From the NCBI GenBank assembly GCA_963706835.1, contig CAVPOB010000005.1, forward strand, positions 1 to 64,000: DNA of 64,000 bases. The letters run 5' to 3'. A program made the position numbers and the translations under genes. The DNA comes from CAVXYG01 sp963706835. Lineage in GTDB: Bacteria > Actinomycetota > Actinomycetes > S36-B12 > GCA-2699445. Below the pieces are notes generated by a model. That model was not told the DNA's origin. It searched no databases and saw nothing but the letters and a program-made list of their open reading frames with translations. Shown piece by piece: positions 1 through 8,185 of this stretch (within the stretch, counting starts at the first letter, position 1; each line of letters begins with the position of its first letter).

Positions 1-87
1 CTGGCTCTGGCCCTCCTCGGGCTGCGAGACCGGCTGCTGGCAGCCCTGACCGGAACAAAGCGCTGCAGAGCCAAGGGCCCCGAATAG
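1..87 (+). CDS. C-terminal end of an unidentified protein (partial)
   Basis: The first 28 codons of the window stay open in frame 1 and end at a TAG (85-87). The residues are leucine/alanine-rich and then basic (LALALLGLRDRLLAAL, then a KRCRAKG tail), as at the end of a membrane or helical protein. A strong stem-loop begins 10 nt after the stop, which supports this being the end of a real plus-strand gene. Too little is present to assign a family. Confidence 0.35.
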   Translation: MALALLGLRDRLLAALTGTKRCRAKGPE

Positions 88-96
88 CGCGAATCG

Positions 97-125
97 CTCT
101 CCACGGACATGGGGTCCGTGGAGAG
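97..125. terminator. 12-bp perfect stem-loop between convergent genes
   Basis: Arms CTCTCCACGGAC (97-108) and GTCCGTGGAGAG (114-125) pair perfectly around a 5-nt loop. The hairpin lies between the partial plus-strand gene ending at 87 and the minus-strand gene ending at 182, so it can act as a two-way terminator. There is no long T-tract, which is usual in high-GC actinomycetes. Confidence 0.65.
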
Positions 126-181
126 GTCTGCACAGCGACCTGCCGTCAGGGATACGCGGATGCACGAGGGCACCCCACTGC

Positions 182-712
182 CTACTGGATCCGACGAGCC
201 AGCGAACTGGAGTAGTCGAGCATGACCCGGTCGTACTCGGCCAGGAGGGCCTCACTGCGACTGCTGTAGAGCGCAAACGCCTCATCATCGGTGTACGGCT
301 CCGCCCGCGCAGCGAACAACCGCTGCTCCCGGGCCAGCCCCCGACGCAACCTGTCCTGAGCGGCGGCAGCGGGCGTGGCCCTACTGAAGATGCGCTCTAC
401 ACCCGCAGCCACGACCACGACGAAGCCGAGCGTGGGCGCTACCCAACTCGGGGCTGTCACAGCGTCACTCAACGAAACACCGGCACCGGCCACGATGACG
501 ATGATCCACAACACCTGAATACCGCCGGTGCGCAGCAGAGCCGCGACACGGCCAGTCCGGATACGCGACCTCAAATCTGCAACATAGCGCTGCTGCGCGT
601 CGGTCAGCTCCGGGTCTCCCACGCTCTCGTGGTTCGATTCCATGCCCGTCACGCTAGCCAACGCAGCACGCGCATCCCGCGTCCTGACCGCGAGGACGAG
701 ATGCGTCTGCAT
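182..712 (-). CDS. SLATT/DUF4231-like two-transmembrane protein
   Basis: A 176-residue protein. Two hydrophobic helices lie near residues 65-85 (VLWIIVIVAGAGV) and 92-106 (TLGFVVVVAAGVE), followed by a charged helical tail with an E-Q-R-L-F pattern and a terminal EYDRVML segment. This layout, with two TM helices and a tail rich in R/E, resembles the SLATT/DUF4231 family, whose members are often effectors or sensors next to nucleotide-signalling genes. No such partner is visible on either side, so a defence role is not supported here. An internal ATG at 643 (MESNHES) is an equally possible start, since neither start has a clear ribosome-binding site. Confidence 0.6.
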   Translation of the reverse strand: MQTHLVLAVRTRDARAALASVTGMESNHESVGDPELTDAQQRYVADLRSRIRTGRVAALLRTGGIQVLWIIVIVAGAGVSLSDAVTAPSWVAPTLGFVVVVAAGVERIFSRATPAAAAQDRLRRGLAREQRLFAARAEPYTDDEAFALYSSRSEALLAEYDRVMLDYSSSLARRIQ

Positions 713-1207
713 CCTTCAGGGCAACTTGCCCCCCGCACCGCCGCCAGTCGGGCGTGTGGGTGAGATGCCAACTCAGCGTGATCCTCTCCGCCGGACGCCG
801 CCCCAGCCGTGCTGATCGGCTGAACGCGGCCGCCATCGGGTTGGGCGTCGCTGGGATGGCGGGCTCTTGGACTTGGCTTGCCACCAGTGGACTCCGAACG
901 TCCGACGACGACCATCGGGTGGACTTCGAGAAGACCTTCCCGCTCGCTCACGCCTACCTCGCGGTTGTCGCGGCTGCCGCAGCACGGCATATGTGGCGTG
1001 GGATGCCCCCCGCTGTCGGCCTGGGAATCGGGGGAGGCCGATGAATCCCCAGATCGTCACGGCCGAGACAACGCCGGCAGACGGGAGGGCATTCCGCCGC
1101 CCTCCATCGATGCTGGGTCACGAAAGCGTTGACCTTCGGTGCTCCCGGCTACGCCCCCCTGAGAAGCCAAGTCACTGGTGGTCCGCATCGGTTGCGCCAC
1201 GGATTGC
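713..1207. other. Intergenic stretch without a supported gene
   Basis: About 500 bases between two minus-strand genes. Several overlapping open frames exist on both strands, but they have arginine/proline-rich compositions typical of antisense readings of GC-rich DNA and no recognisable domain. No RNA gene or repeat was seen. Confidence 0.5.
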
Positions 1208-1684
1208 TCAGGCGTGCTCATCCGGCGCGTGCTCATCCGGCTGGACCGACCACTCCGGCGGCTCGTCGGCACCTGACTCCTCGTCTCGCTTGGCGTCGGC
1301 GGCGGTCGCCTGCAAGGCACCGGCGGAGTGGTGCACTGGTGCGTACACGGCGTACAGGCGGATCGCCTCGTCGCCGATGTTGGTGACGTTGTGCCAGGTG
1401 CCAGCGGGGACCAGTACTGCCCAGCCGTCCTCGACTTCCTGGTCGAAGTCGAGTTGGGTCTCGGTGGGGCCCATCTGTACGCGGCCACGCCCGCCGTCGA
1501 GGCGGAGGAACTGGTCGGTCTGGGGGTGCGCCTCGAGTCCGATGTCTTCGCCGGGCGGGATCGACATGAGCGTGAGCTGGAGGTATTGGCCCGACCAGGC
1601 AACCGCTCGGTAGTTGTTGTTCTCGAGCGTTGCCTTTTCCAAGTCGAAGCTCTGGGGCTGAGGTCCGATGTCCTTGATCGTCAT
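1208..1684 (-). CDS. Cupin-domain protein (mannose-6-phosphate isomerase-like)
   Basis: A 158-residue single-cupin protein. The first cupin motif is visible as G-E-D-I-G-L-E-A-H-P-Q-T-D-Q-F (about residues 45-59) with an E, H and second E/Q in metal-ligand spacing, and the second motif as P-A-G-T-W-H-N-V-T-N near residues 93-102 with its His. Small cupins of this type resemble the C-terminal domain of type II mannose-6-phosphate isomerase, but the substrate cannot be predicted. The C-terminal 30 residues are acidic and low in complexity. Its ATG follows an AGGAG ribosome-binding site, which fixes the start. It stands alone, with no operon partner. Confidence 0.85.
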   Translation of the reverse strand: MTIKDIGPQPQSFDLEKATLENNNYRAVAWSGQYLQLTLMSIPPGEDIGLEAHPQTDQFLRLDGGRGRVQMGPTETQLDFDQEVEDGWAVLVPAGTWHNVTNIGDEAIRLYAVYAPVHHSAGALQATAADAKRDEESGADEPPEWSVQPDEHAPDEHA

Positions 1685-1772
1685 AGTGATCTCCTGATCG
1701 ATGGCGGTGCTCCGGGGCGCATTCCACGCTAGGGCACGGATGCCTGCAGGGCCCGCCGGGCCCCGCCCTGGC

Positions 1773-2033
1773 TCACGCCCGCATCAAGTCCGCGCACCAT
1801 CGCTCCCTGCCCGGACCAGATCCCTGGACCAGATCCCGGACCAGATCCGTGGCCGCTTCGTGGTCGAGGCTCGGGATCGCGACCTCGAACCGGATCACCG
1901 CAGTCGTCCGTGCCCGGTGCAGACCAAATCCGGTAAGGCTGCCCGCAAGCTCTCCCGTGAAGCCATCGATCGCTTCGGCCGCGACCGATCGGGCTTGACC
2001 TGGCAGGCCGCAAACCGGGTGCGGCTGCCCCAC
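1773..2033 (-). CDS. Possible small uncharacterised protein
   Basis: An 86-residue frame with a fairly natural composition from residue 18 on (AAEAIDGFTGELAG, then RARTTAVIRFEVAIP). Its 3' end lies over a short tandem GGACCAGATCC repeat (about 1812-1848), which encodes a repeated DLV/SGPG stretch. There is no ribosome-binding site, known domain or operon partner. It could be a degraded gene. The rest of 1685-2272 holds nothing I can support. Confidence 0.3.
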   Translation of the reverse strand: MGQPHPVCGLPGQARSVAAEAIDGFTGELAGSLTGFGLHRARTTAVIRFEVAIPSLDHEAATDLVRDLVQGSGPGRERWCADLMRA

Positions 2034-2272
2034 TTCGCCGCGTAGCGCTTGGGTGGGTCGGCGGGGTCAGGCGCTGTGCATGGGCCCACGACCACGCCGG
2101 GGACCGACCTGTGGCAGCGCACCTGCTACGGCTTCCGAAACGACAACGCCCCCGCGCTGCTCCTGCCTGCTGCCAGCAACACGACGATGACGGTCCGGGT
2201 CAGATCCCAGTACCGGCGGCGCTACGACCAGGCCGGTGTGCTGGTGCAGCCGCCTCGAGCAGGCCGGGGGCG

Positions 2273-3226
2273 TCAGATGGCGTCGGTGGCATCTTGGCGT
2301 TTCAGCCATCTCACGATCTGTTGGGTTGTCTCTTCGGGCTTCTCTTGCTGGATCCAGTGGCCGCAGTCCAGGCTGACCTCTTCTGCGTTGGGCACGAACT
2401 TGGTCAGGTTTGGCGATCTCGGGATCGTGTCGCGGTCGCCGTAGATCATGAGTGCGGGCTGTTCGATGATTGGGTCGACGTCGGCCAAGAGATACCAGTT
2501 GCGGTCGATGTTTCTGTACCAGTTGATGCTGGGGGTGAACCCGGTTGATTCGAAGGCGGATACGTAGACGTCCAGTTCGCTGTCGCTCATCAGGGGGTCG
2601 CCGAGGGGGGTTTCTGCCAGGGCGAGGTTGATCAGCCCCATGCCAGGCTGCGGCGTTCTGGGGGGCTGGTTCTGGCGGAACAGGTTGCGAAGGAACTGGT
2701 ACGTGTTGTCGTCGAACACGGCGTCCGCGACGCCGGGCTGGCGATTGAAATGGACGTAGTAGTTGTCGCTGCCCAGGATGCCTTCCAGGAGTTCGATCCA
2801 GGGGATGTCTCCGCGTTCTTGGTAGGGCAGGCTCAGGTTGATCACCCGCTTCACTCGGCCTGGGTGCAGCAGGGTCAGCCCCCATACGACCATGGCGCCC
2901 CAGTCGTGCCCGACGAAGGTGGCGTCGTCGTAGCCGAAGTGGTCGAGGAGCGCGACGAGGTCACCGGACAGGTTCTCGATGTCATAGGCGGTGACATCGT
3001 CCGGACGGGAGGAGTTCCCGTAGCCGCGCTGGTTGGGGACGATGACGTGGTAGCCGGCGGCGGCCAGCGCCGGCATCTGGTGGCGCCAGGAGAATGCGTG
3101 CTCTGGCCAGCCGTGGCACAGCACGATCGGGTTCCCTTCGTGGTGTCGGCCTGCTTCGAACACTTCGAGGTCCACGCCGTTGACCCGAATGAGTGTGGGC
3201 TCGGGGAAGTCGACGGACCGCTGCAT
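2273..3226 (-). CDS. Soluble epoxide hydrolase (alpha/beta-hydrolase fold)
   Basis: A 317-residue alpha/beta hydrolase predicted to open epoxides to diols in the cytoplasm. The oxyanion motif HGWP is at residues 38-41. The nucleophile elbow VGHDWGA places Asp108 as the ester-forming nucleophile, so this is an epoxide hydrolase or haloalkane-dehalogenase type rather than a Ser esterase. The acid lies in YGDRD and the base in DCGHW near the C-terminus. Cap-domain tyrosines that would polarise the epoxide are present (INWYRN). Size and motif order match EphA/EphB-type mycobacterial enzymes. The gene stands alone between minus-strand neighbours and its physiological substrate is unknown. Confidence 0.88.
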   Translation of the reverse strand: MQRSVDFPEPTLIRVNGVDLEVFEAGRHHEGNPIVLCHGWPEHAFSWRHQMPALAAAGYHVIVPNQRGYGNSSRPDDVTAYDIENLSGDLVALLDHFGYDDATFVGHDWGAMVVWGLTLLHPGRVKRVINLSLPYQERGDIPWIELLEGILGSDNYYVHFNRQPGVADAVFDDNTYQFLRNLFRQNQPPRTPQPGMGLINLALAETPLGDPLMSDSELDVYVSAFESTGFTPSINWYRNIDRNWYLLADVDPIIEQPALMIYGDRDTIPRSPNLTKFVPNAEEVSLDCGHWIQQEKPEETTQQIVRWLKRQDATDAI

Positions 3227-3555
3227 GGGGTTGCCTCCTGGCTCGCGGCTGAGTTGTCCACCCAGCCTGGTGGATCAGACAGTACGAAGCAGTTCCAGTC
3301 AGTTCCTGGCCGCTACGCCAAGGAAATCATGGAGATGGCTGGCACCGGACCACGGATGCTCGACCTGTTGGCGTCGTCGAGGCCCCCCTCCACGCCGTCC
3401 AGGAGGTGCTCGGGCTGTGGGGAACAGCCGCCACCGAAGGGCCCGGCACAACACGCATAGAGATGGATGTCAACGCCCTGAGCCGGCCCGTCATGTTTCT
3501 TGCCGCCCTCAACGCAGGGGTCCACCACGCAGAACTCCCTGCACTCCGAGCGGCG
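3227..3555. other. Intergenic stretch without a supported gene
   Basis: About 330 bases separating two minus-strand genes. It must contain the promoter of the epoxide hydrolase gene, but no clear -10 hexamer, operator or RNA could be singled out. Confidence 0.45.
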
Positions 3556-4851
3556 TCAGGCGGGGCGCACGGCGGGCATGGCGCTGGACCCGTCCGGGTC
3601 GTTGACTACTCCGAGGACCTGGTGGAGGTTGATTCCGGCGTCGGCGAAGCCGACGGCGGAGGCGGCCATGTACAGCCGCCAGGTCCGTGCCCGTTCCGCT
3701 CCGACCAACGCAACGGCGTCGTCCCAGTTGTCTTCGAGGTTGGCGACCCAGTGCCGCAGGGTCTGGTGATAGTGCTCGCGCAGCGATTGGACGTCGCGGA
3801 CTTCGAAGCCGGCGTCCTGCATCGCGTGGACGGTGTCTCCCAGGTCGATCAGTTCCCCGTCAGGGAACACGTACCGGTACATGAAGCCGTTCTTGGGCAA
3901 GCGTGATCCGCCGACTGAGGAGATGGCATGGTTGAGCACTCGCCCGTGCGGGGCGAGGCTTTCCCGAAGCAGCGTGAAGTACCGGGTCAGGTTCGCCCGG
4001 CCAACATGCTCGGACATGCCGATCGAGGAGATCGCATCGAAGCGTTCCCCCTTGATGTCCCTGTAGTCCTGGAGCCTGATCTCGACCCGGTCAGCCTGCC
4101 CGGCCGCCGCAACCCGTTCCCGGGCGCGTTGGGCCTGCTCCTTGCTGATCGTGATGCCGACGACGTGGGCTCCATGTTCGGCGGCGGCGTGGATGGCCAT
4201 GGAGCCCCATCCGCAGCCGACGTCGAGCAGGCGCATGCCCGGGCGGTCACCAAGCCCGAGTTTCGCGCAGATCAACTCGTGCTTGGCTCCCTGGGCGTCG
4301 GTGAGGTCTATGCCCGGCGGTGCGAAGTACGCGCAGGAGTAGGTCATGGACGGGCCCAGGACCATGGCGTAGAAGTCGTTGGAGACGTCGTAGTGGTGGC
4401 TGATCGCGGCCGCATCCCGCCACGGGGTGTGCATCCCCAGATACGCCGGCCGGAACTCGATGTCAGGGACTGCCGGGCGCCCCCGTGACAGACCCAGCGG
4501 GCGCAGCGCCCTGATGACGCCCGGCAGGACGCGGGACAGATGCCGCTCCTGGGGGCTGGAGCTGCGCAACTGCTCCACGACGGCGATGGTGTCGCCGGTG
4601 ACGTCGATGTCACCGGACACGTATGCCCGGGCCAGGCCGAGCCCGCGCGGTGCCCACGCGATGTGCTGGATCGCCCGAGGGGACCGCAGGTTCAGGGTGC
4701 CGACCGGGGTCCCACGCGTGATGGTGCTGCCGTCCCAGAACGCGATTTCGACGCTGGCGTCGGACGCCACCAGCGCATCAAACAGAGGCCGCACCCCCTC
4801 AGCCACCGAAGTGGTCCCCTGGTGCTGTTCGATGCCCAGTTCCTGACTCAT
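3556..4851 (-). CDS. ufaA1: Cyclopropane-fatty-acyl-phospholipid synthase family methyltransferase
   Basis: A 431-residue SAM-dependent enzyme of the Cfa family, which adds a methylene or methyl group across the double bond of unsaturated acyl chains in membrane phospholipids. Visible landmarks are HHYDVSNDFYAM and the TYSCAYF motif at the entry of the catalytic domain, the SAM-binding loop LLDVGCGWGSMAIHA, SIGMSEHVG with the active-site Glu-His, and FMYRYVFPDG. The N-terminal about 130 residues match the lipid-binding extension of Cfa. The ATG at 4851 gives the length usual for mycobacterial UfaA1. Upstream in-frame ATGs (4869, 4971) would add residues not expected in the family. It is divergent from the Rieske fusion gene, with a long hairpin in between. 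Confidence 0.9.
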   Translation of the reverse strand: MSQELGIEQHQGTTSVAEGVRPLFDALVASDASVEIAFWDGSTITRGTPVGTLNLRSPRAIQHIAWAPRGLGLARAYVSGDIDVTGDTIAVVEQLRSSSPQERHLSRVLPGVIRALRPLGLSRGRPAVPDIEFRPAYLGMHTPWRDAAAISHHYDVSNDFYAMVLGPSMTYSCAYFAPPGIDLTDAQGAKHELICAKLGLGDRPGMRLLDVGCGWGSMAIHAAAEHGAHVVGITISKEQAQRARERVAAAGQADRVEIRLQDYRDIKGERFDAISSIGMSEHVGRANLTRYFTLLRESLAPHGRVLNHAISSVGGSRLPKNGFMYRYVFPDGELIDLGDTVHAMQDAGFEVRDVQSLREHYHQTLRHWVANLEDNWDDAVALVGAERARTWRLYMAASAVGFADAGINLHQVLGVVNDPDGSSAMPAVRPA

Positions 4852-5204
4852 ATAGCGACCCCCATTCATATGTGATGCGTCGTCAACGGTGCCCTCCGCC
4901 GCGGCGATGCACGGCCGGGCCCAGGCCCAGACTCCGCTCAGGACGAGGCTATCCGAGTGCCCCTGCGCCAACCCGCCGCGTACCGTGCCCCCGGTCTCCG
5001 GAGCGGCCGGGGAACCTCGTGCTGGGCCTCGAAGACCTCAGCTGCGACGCCCTGTCCGCGGACGCGCTCGAGGCGCTCCCCGCCGCATACGCGGCCGCGG
5101 CTTGTCTCGCGCGGGACGTCGGCTTCAGCGGCAGGAGGACGCCCTCGTCGTCGTCGAACAGTTGGGCAACGAGGCCTCTCCTTTGGTCGAGGGTCGCCGG
5201 ATGT

Positions 5205-5248
5205 GGCCGAACCATCGCGCTCGCGATGATGAGCGCGATGGTTCGGCC
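5205..5248. promoter_or_regulatory. 17-bp perfect inverted repeat in a divergent intergenic region
   Basis: The arms 5205-5221 (ending CATCGCGCT) and 5232-5248 (starting AGCGCGATG) are perfect complements of 17 nt around a 10-nt loop. The element lies in the 600-bp gap between the divergently transcribed Cfa gene (start 4851) and the Rieske fusion gene (start 5456). It could be an attenuator or terminator in the leader of the latter, or a large operator. No T-run follows it. Confidence 0.55.
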
Positions 5249-5455
5249 CGACCTATCCAGGCCCGGTGCGACTGCAGGGCAGCGACCGGGCGGGTCTGCG
5301 TTCGCTGCACAGCAACCAGGGGCGGCTCCCAGCCTGGTCGGCCGCGAGCCCCCGGCGCACGGGGCGCTCGCCCGCCGCGTCGGCACGGTATCGTCGCGCC
5401 TGTCGGCCGGAACCACTGCTGGCCGTTGGCCAACCGGAAGGAAACCGACGCCGCC

Positions 5456-7066
5456 GTGCAGCCGTACAAGATCGCCACCTGGCAGGACGTCCCCGACCGC
5501 GAACCGGTGGGCGTGCTGGTGTCCAACGTGGACCTGGTCATCATCCGGTTCGACGACAACCACTCGGTGCTGTACGGCCGCTGCCTGCACCGCGGCGCGC
5601 ACCTGTCGGACGGCCATATCGATGGCGACAACCTGATCTGCGGGCTGCACGGCTGGGACTACGTGTTCCACACCGGTGTCTCCAGCTACGACAACGCCGA
5701 GCGGCTGGCGAAGTTCTCCTCCTGGCTCGACGACGGCGACCTCATGGTCGACCTCGACGAGATCCTGGCCTGGGAGAAGGAGCATCCCCAGCCCTATGAC
5801 CGCGGGGCGTACCAGGGAGCGTTCCAGGATCCGCACGGCACACCGTTGGAGCCCTATGTCTCGCTGATCCGGCAGCTGGGCAGCGAGGGCCTGGAGTCGC
5901 TCGGCCGTCATGGCCCGACGAAGGCGATGGGCGTTCCCCGGGACCAGTTGCCGAGCTGGGACGACATCCAGTTCGTCACCGCCCAACTGGCCCGGCGCCC
6001 GCTGCTGGATGAGACCGACGTCGCCACCGATGTGGTGATCGGCCCCAATGCCGCCAAGCCGCTGCAGCTGGATATCCCAATCTTCGTGTCCGACATGAGC
6101 TACGGGGCGCTGTCTGAGGAGGCGAAGGTCGCCTTGGCGCGCGGGGCGGAGATGGCCGGCACCGGGATCTGCTCCGGGGAGGGCGGGATGCTGCCGGAGG
6201 AGCACGCCGAGAACTCCCGGTACTTCTACGAGTTGGCGTCGGGCCGCTTCGGCTGGGACCTCGAGAAGACCCGCGACGTGCGGGCGTTCCACTTCAAGTT
6301 CGGCCAGGGTGCCAAGACCGGCACCGGTGGGCACCTGCCGGCCCACAAGGTGACCAGCAAGATCGCCGAAGTGCGTGGCCTGACCGAAGGTGAGGCGGCC
6401 ATCTCTCCTGCCACATTCCCCGATCTGACCCACGAGGACCAGTTCCGCGCGCTCGCCGACCAGGTGCGGGCCGTCTCCGGCGGCATCCCGATCGGCGCCA
6501 AACTGTCGGCCCAGCACATCGAGGACGACATCGACGCGGCCCTGCGGATCGGCGTGGACTACATCATCCTCGACGGCCGCGGCGGGGGCACCGGTGCTGC
6601 ACCCGCGCTGTTCCGGGACAACATCTCGGTGCCCACCATTCCTGCGCTGGCGCGGGCCCGGCACCACCTCGACACTCGGGGCCGGGGCGACGTCACCCTC
6701 GTGATCACCGGGGGCCTGCGCACGCATGCCGACTTCGCTAAGGCGCTCGCGCTGGGCGCCGACGCGATCGCCGTGTCCAACGCTGCGCTGCAGGCCATCG
6801 GCTGCCTCGGGATGCGGGCCTGCAACACCGACAACTGCCCGGTCGGCATCGCCACGCAGCGCGAGCATCTGCGCGCCCGTCTGATCGTGGACCAGGCGGC
6901 GCCCCGCCTCGCGCGATTCCTCGGCGCCACGGTCGAACTCATGGGCGTGCTGGCCCGGGCGTGCGGCCATGACCGGTTGAGCGACTTCTCCGTGGAGGAC
7001 CTCACCACGTTTGATCGCGAGATGGCCCACCTCGCTGGCATCCGCTACGGCGGCGTGCAGGTGTGA
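5456..7066 (+). CDS. Rieske [2Fe-2S] domain fused to FMN glutamate-synthase-like domain
   Basis: A 536-residue cytoplasmic redox enzyme. Residues 1-100 form a Rieske domain: C43-x-H45 and C62-x2-H65 are the cluster ligands. The remainder is the FMN-binding domain of GltB-type glutamate synthases, with IFVSDMSYGALS, the SGEGGM loop, KFGQGAKTGTGG, GRGGGTGAAP and the CNTDNCPVGIATQ signature that binds a [3Fe-4S] cluster. It lacks the glutaminase and central domains, so it is not a full glutamate synthase. Stand-alone GltB domains are usually ferredoxin-fed oxidoreductases of unknown substrate, and here the electron donor module is built in. The GTG at 5456 is chosen because GGAAGGAAA precedes it and the Rieske domain begins directly after. 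Longer upstream reading is arginine-rich and unlike protein. Confidence 0.85.
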   Translation: MQPYKIATWQDVPDREPVGVLVSNVDLVIIRFDDNHSVLYGRCLHRGAHLSDGHIDGDNLICGLHGWDYVFHTGVSSYDNAERLAKFSSWLDDGDLMVDLDEILAWEKEHPQPYDRGAYQGAFQDPHGTPLEPYVSLIRQLGSEGLESLGRHGPTKAMGVPRDQLPSWDDIQFVTAQLARRPLLDETDVATDVVIGPNAAKPLQLDIPIFVSDMSYGALSEEAKVALARGAEMAGTGICSGEGGMLPEEHAENSRYFYELASGRFGWDLEKTRDVRAFHFKFGQGAKTGTGGHLPAHKVTSKIAEVRGLTEGEAAISPATFPDLTHEDQFRALADQVRAVSGGIPIGAKLSAQHIEDDIDAALRIGVDYIILDGRGGGTGAAPALFRDNISVPTIPALARARHHLDTRGRGDVTLVITGGLRTHADFAKALALGADAIAVSNAALQAIGCLGMRACNTDNCPVGIATQREHLRARLIVDQAAPRLARFLGATVELMGVLARACGHDRLSDFSVEDLTTFDREMAHLAGIRYGGVQV

Positions 7067-7281
7067 CCGGTCGCTGATGCGTGCGTGGTGGCGGAACCCG
7101 CCGGCCGCCCACGGTGCCGACGCGGGGATCGTGGAACGTCGAAGAGGCGCGATACTGGAGATGTGGTGAGTTCGGCAGTGGCCTCAGCGCTCGGAGTGGA
7201 AACGCAGTGTGCGGCGGTACCGCCGTGCCGAACCGTGCTGTGCGGCACCGCGCCGCTAGCGCTTCAGGGGTGGTGTCCGTG

Positions 7282-7722
7282 ATGAATCGTCGCATCGTCG
7301 CCGGCGTGGCGATCGGTGCGCTGGTGCTCGGATCGCTCGGTGGCCTGGCTGCCGCAGGTCTGTCGGGTGGAGCAACACCGAGCAACGTGGCAGCGGGGGA
7401 GTCCGGCGAGGCTCCGGATGCGTGGCTGTTCGAGGCCCGCGCGGTCTACGACGCGATCGCCCCGGTGACCGAACAGGCCGGGCAGGCGGTCACGGCGGGC
7501 GACGACGCCGCCTACGCTGCCGCGAACGGTGAGATCGCCCAACTGCTCGACGGCATGCCCACCCACCCGAATGATGAGGTGAACGCCCTCTACGCGGCGA
7601 TCGCCCAGGCGCACCGCGACATCGAGGCTGCGGCCGACATCGACGGTGACGCGACCGTGGCCGCCCAGGACCGGGCGATCGTGTTGTTGGAGCGGGTGCA
7701 CCAGATCGTGCCGCCGTTCTAG
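7282..7722 (+). CDS. Small secreted or membrane-anchored protein of unknown function
   Basis: A 146-residue protein beginning MNRRIVAGVAIGALVLGS, a typical signal or anchor segment with two Arg and a hydrophobic core, then a short linker and a helical domain of about 100 residues rich in Ala/Asp/Gln (for example AIAQAHRDIEAAADIDGD). I do not recognise a family. The ATG at 7282 directly follows a GTG at 7279, and either could be used. An AGGGG lies upstream. It follows the Rieske fusion gene on the same strand, but with a 215-bp gap, so it is probably transcribed separately. Confidence 0.6.
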   Translation: MNRRIVAGVAIGALVLGSLGGLAAAGLSGGATPSNVAAGESGEAPDAWLFEARAVYDAIAPVTEQAGQAVTAGDDAAYAAANGEIAQLLDGMPTHPNDEVNALYAAIAQAHRDIEAAADIDGDATVAAQDRAIVLLERVHQIVPPF

Positions 7723-8185
7723 GGGGAGCGGCTCCTAGGCCGGACCCGTTGGCGGCTGGGTATCGTGATGCGGTGCTCGCACTCGCGCTTCGGCGGCTCC
7801 AGTGTGCTCTGCCCCGACCCTTCGTCTACCCGCCAGACCGTTCGTCGCGAGGGTGGACGTGGCCCGTTGGTGGTGCCAAGCCAACGGGCCACCACGACAT
7901 CTTCGAGGAGTGTCTTGGTCGGCCACTGGCACCCGATGGCTGCCGCATCTGCCCGGCGACCCCGCGTGGCACATCCCGTCGGCGGGGGCCGTCGGTGCCA
8001 GAGGGTCGCTCGGTCGGGATGGCTCAGCACTGCCGAAACGTCGTACTGCCGTGCTGTGGGCGGGGCAGCGGAGGCTGTGATTCGCCCTATGGCTGCTTGT
8101 GTGTGGAGGAGCATGCATTTGGCCGGTCCGCGCAACGGACCATTGGAGCCTCCGATAGGGAGCCGAGTGATCCGACGCATCCCTG
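7723..8185. other. Intergenic stretch without a supported gene
   Basis: About 460 bases between convergent genes. Open frames occur on both strands but have no recognisable domain and a poor amino-acid composition. Just after the stop at 7722 the bases TAGGGGGAGCGGCTCCTA can fold into a short hairpin, which may terminate the upstream gene. Confidence 0.45.

Noticed and set aside
182..712. A SLATT-type defence or nucleotide-signalling system
   Set aside because: No nucleotidyltransferase, SMODS or other partner gene lies next to it within the window, and only 181 bases are visible on one side.
754..1044. A 96-codon plus-strand gene upstream of the cupin gene
   Set aside because: No ribosome-binding site, no domain, and overlapping frames on both strands are equally open.
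4949..7030. A 693-codon open frame on the minus strand opposite the Rieske fusion gene
   Set aside because: It is antisense to a gene with clear domains and motifs. Long antisense frames are common in GC-rich coding DNA and this one shows no domain.
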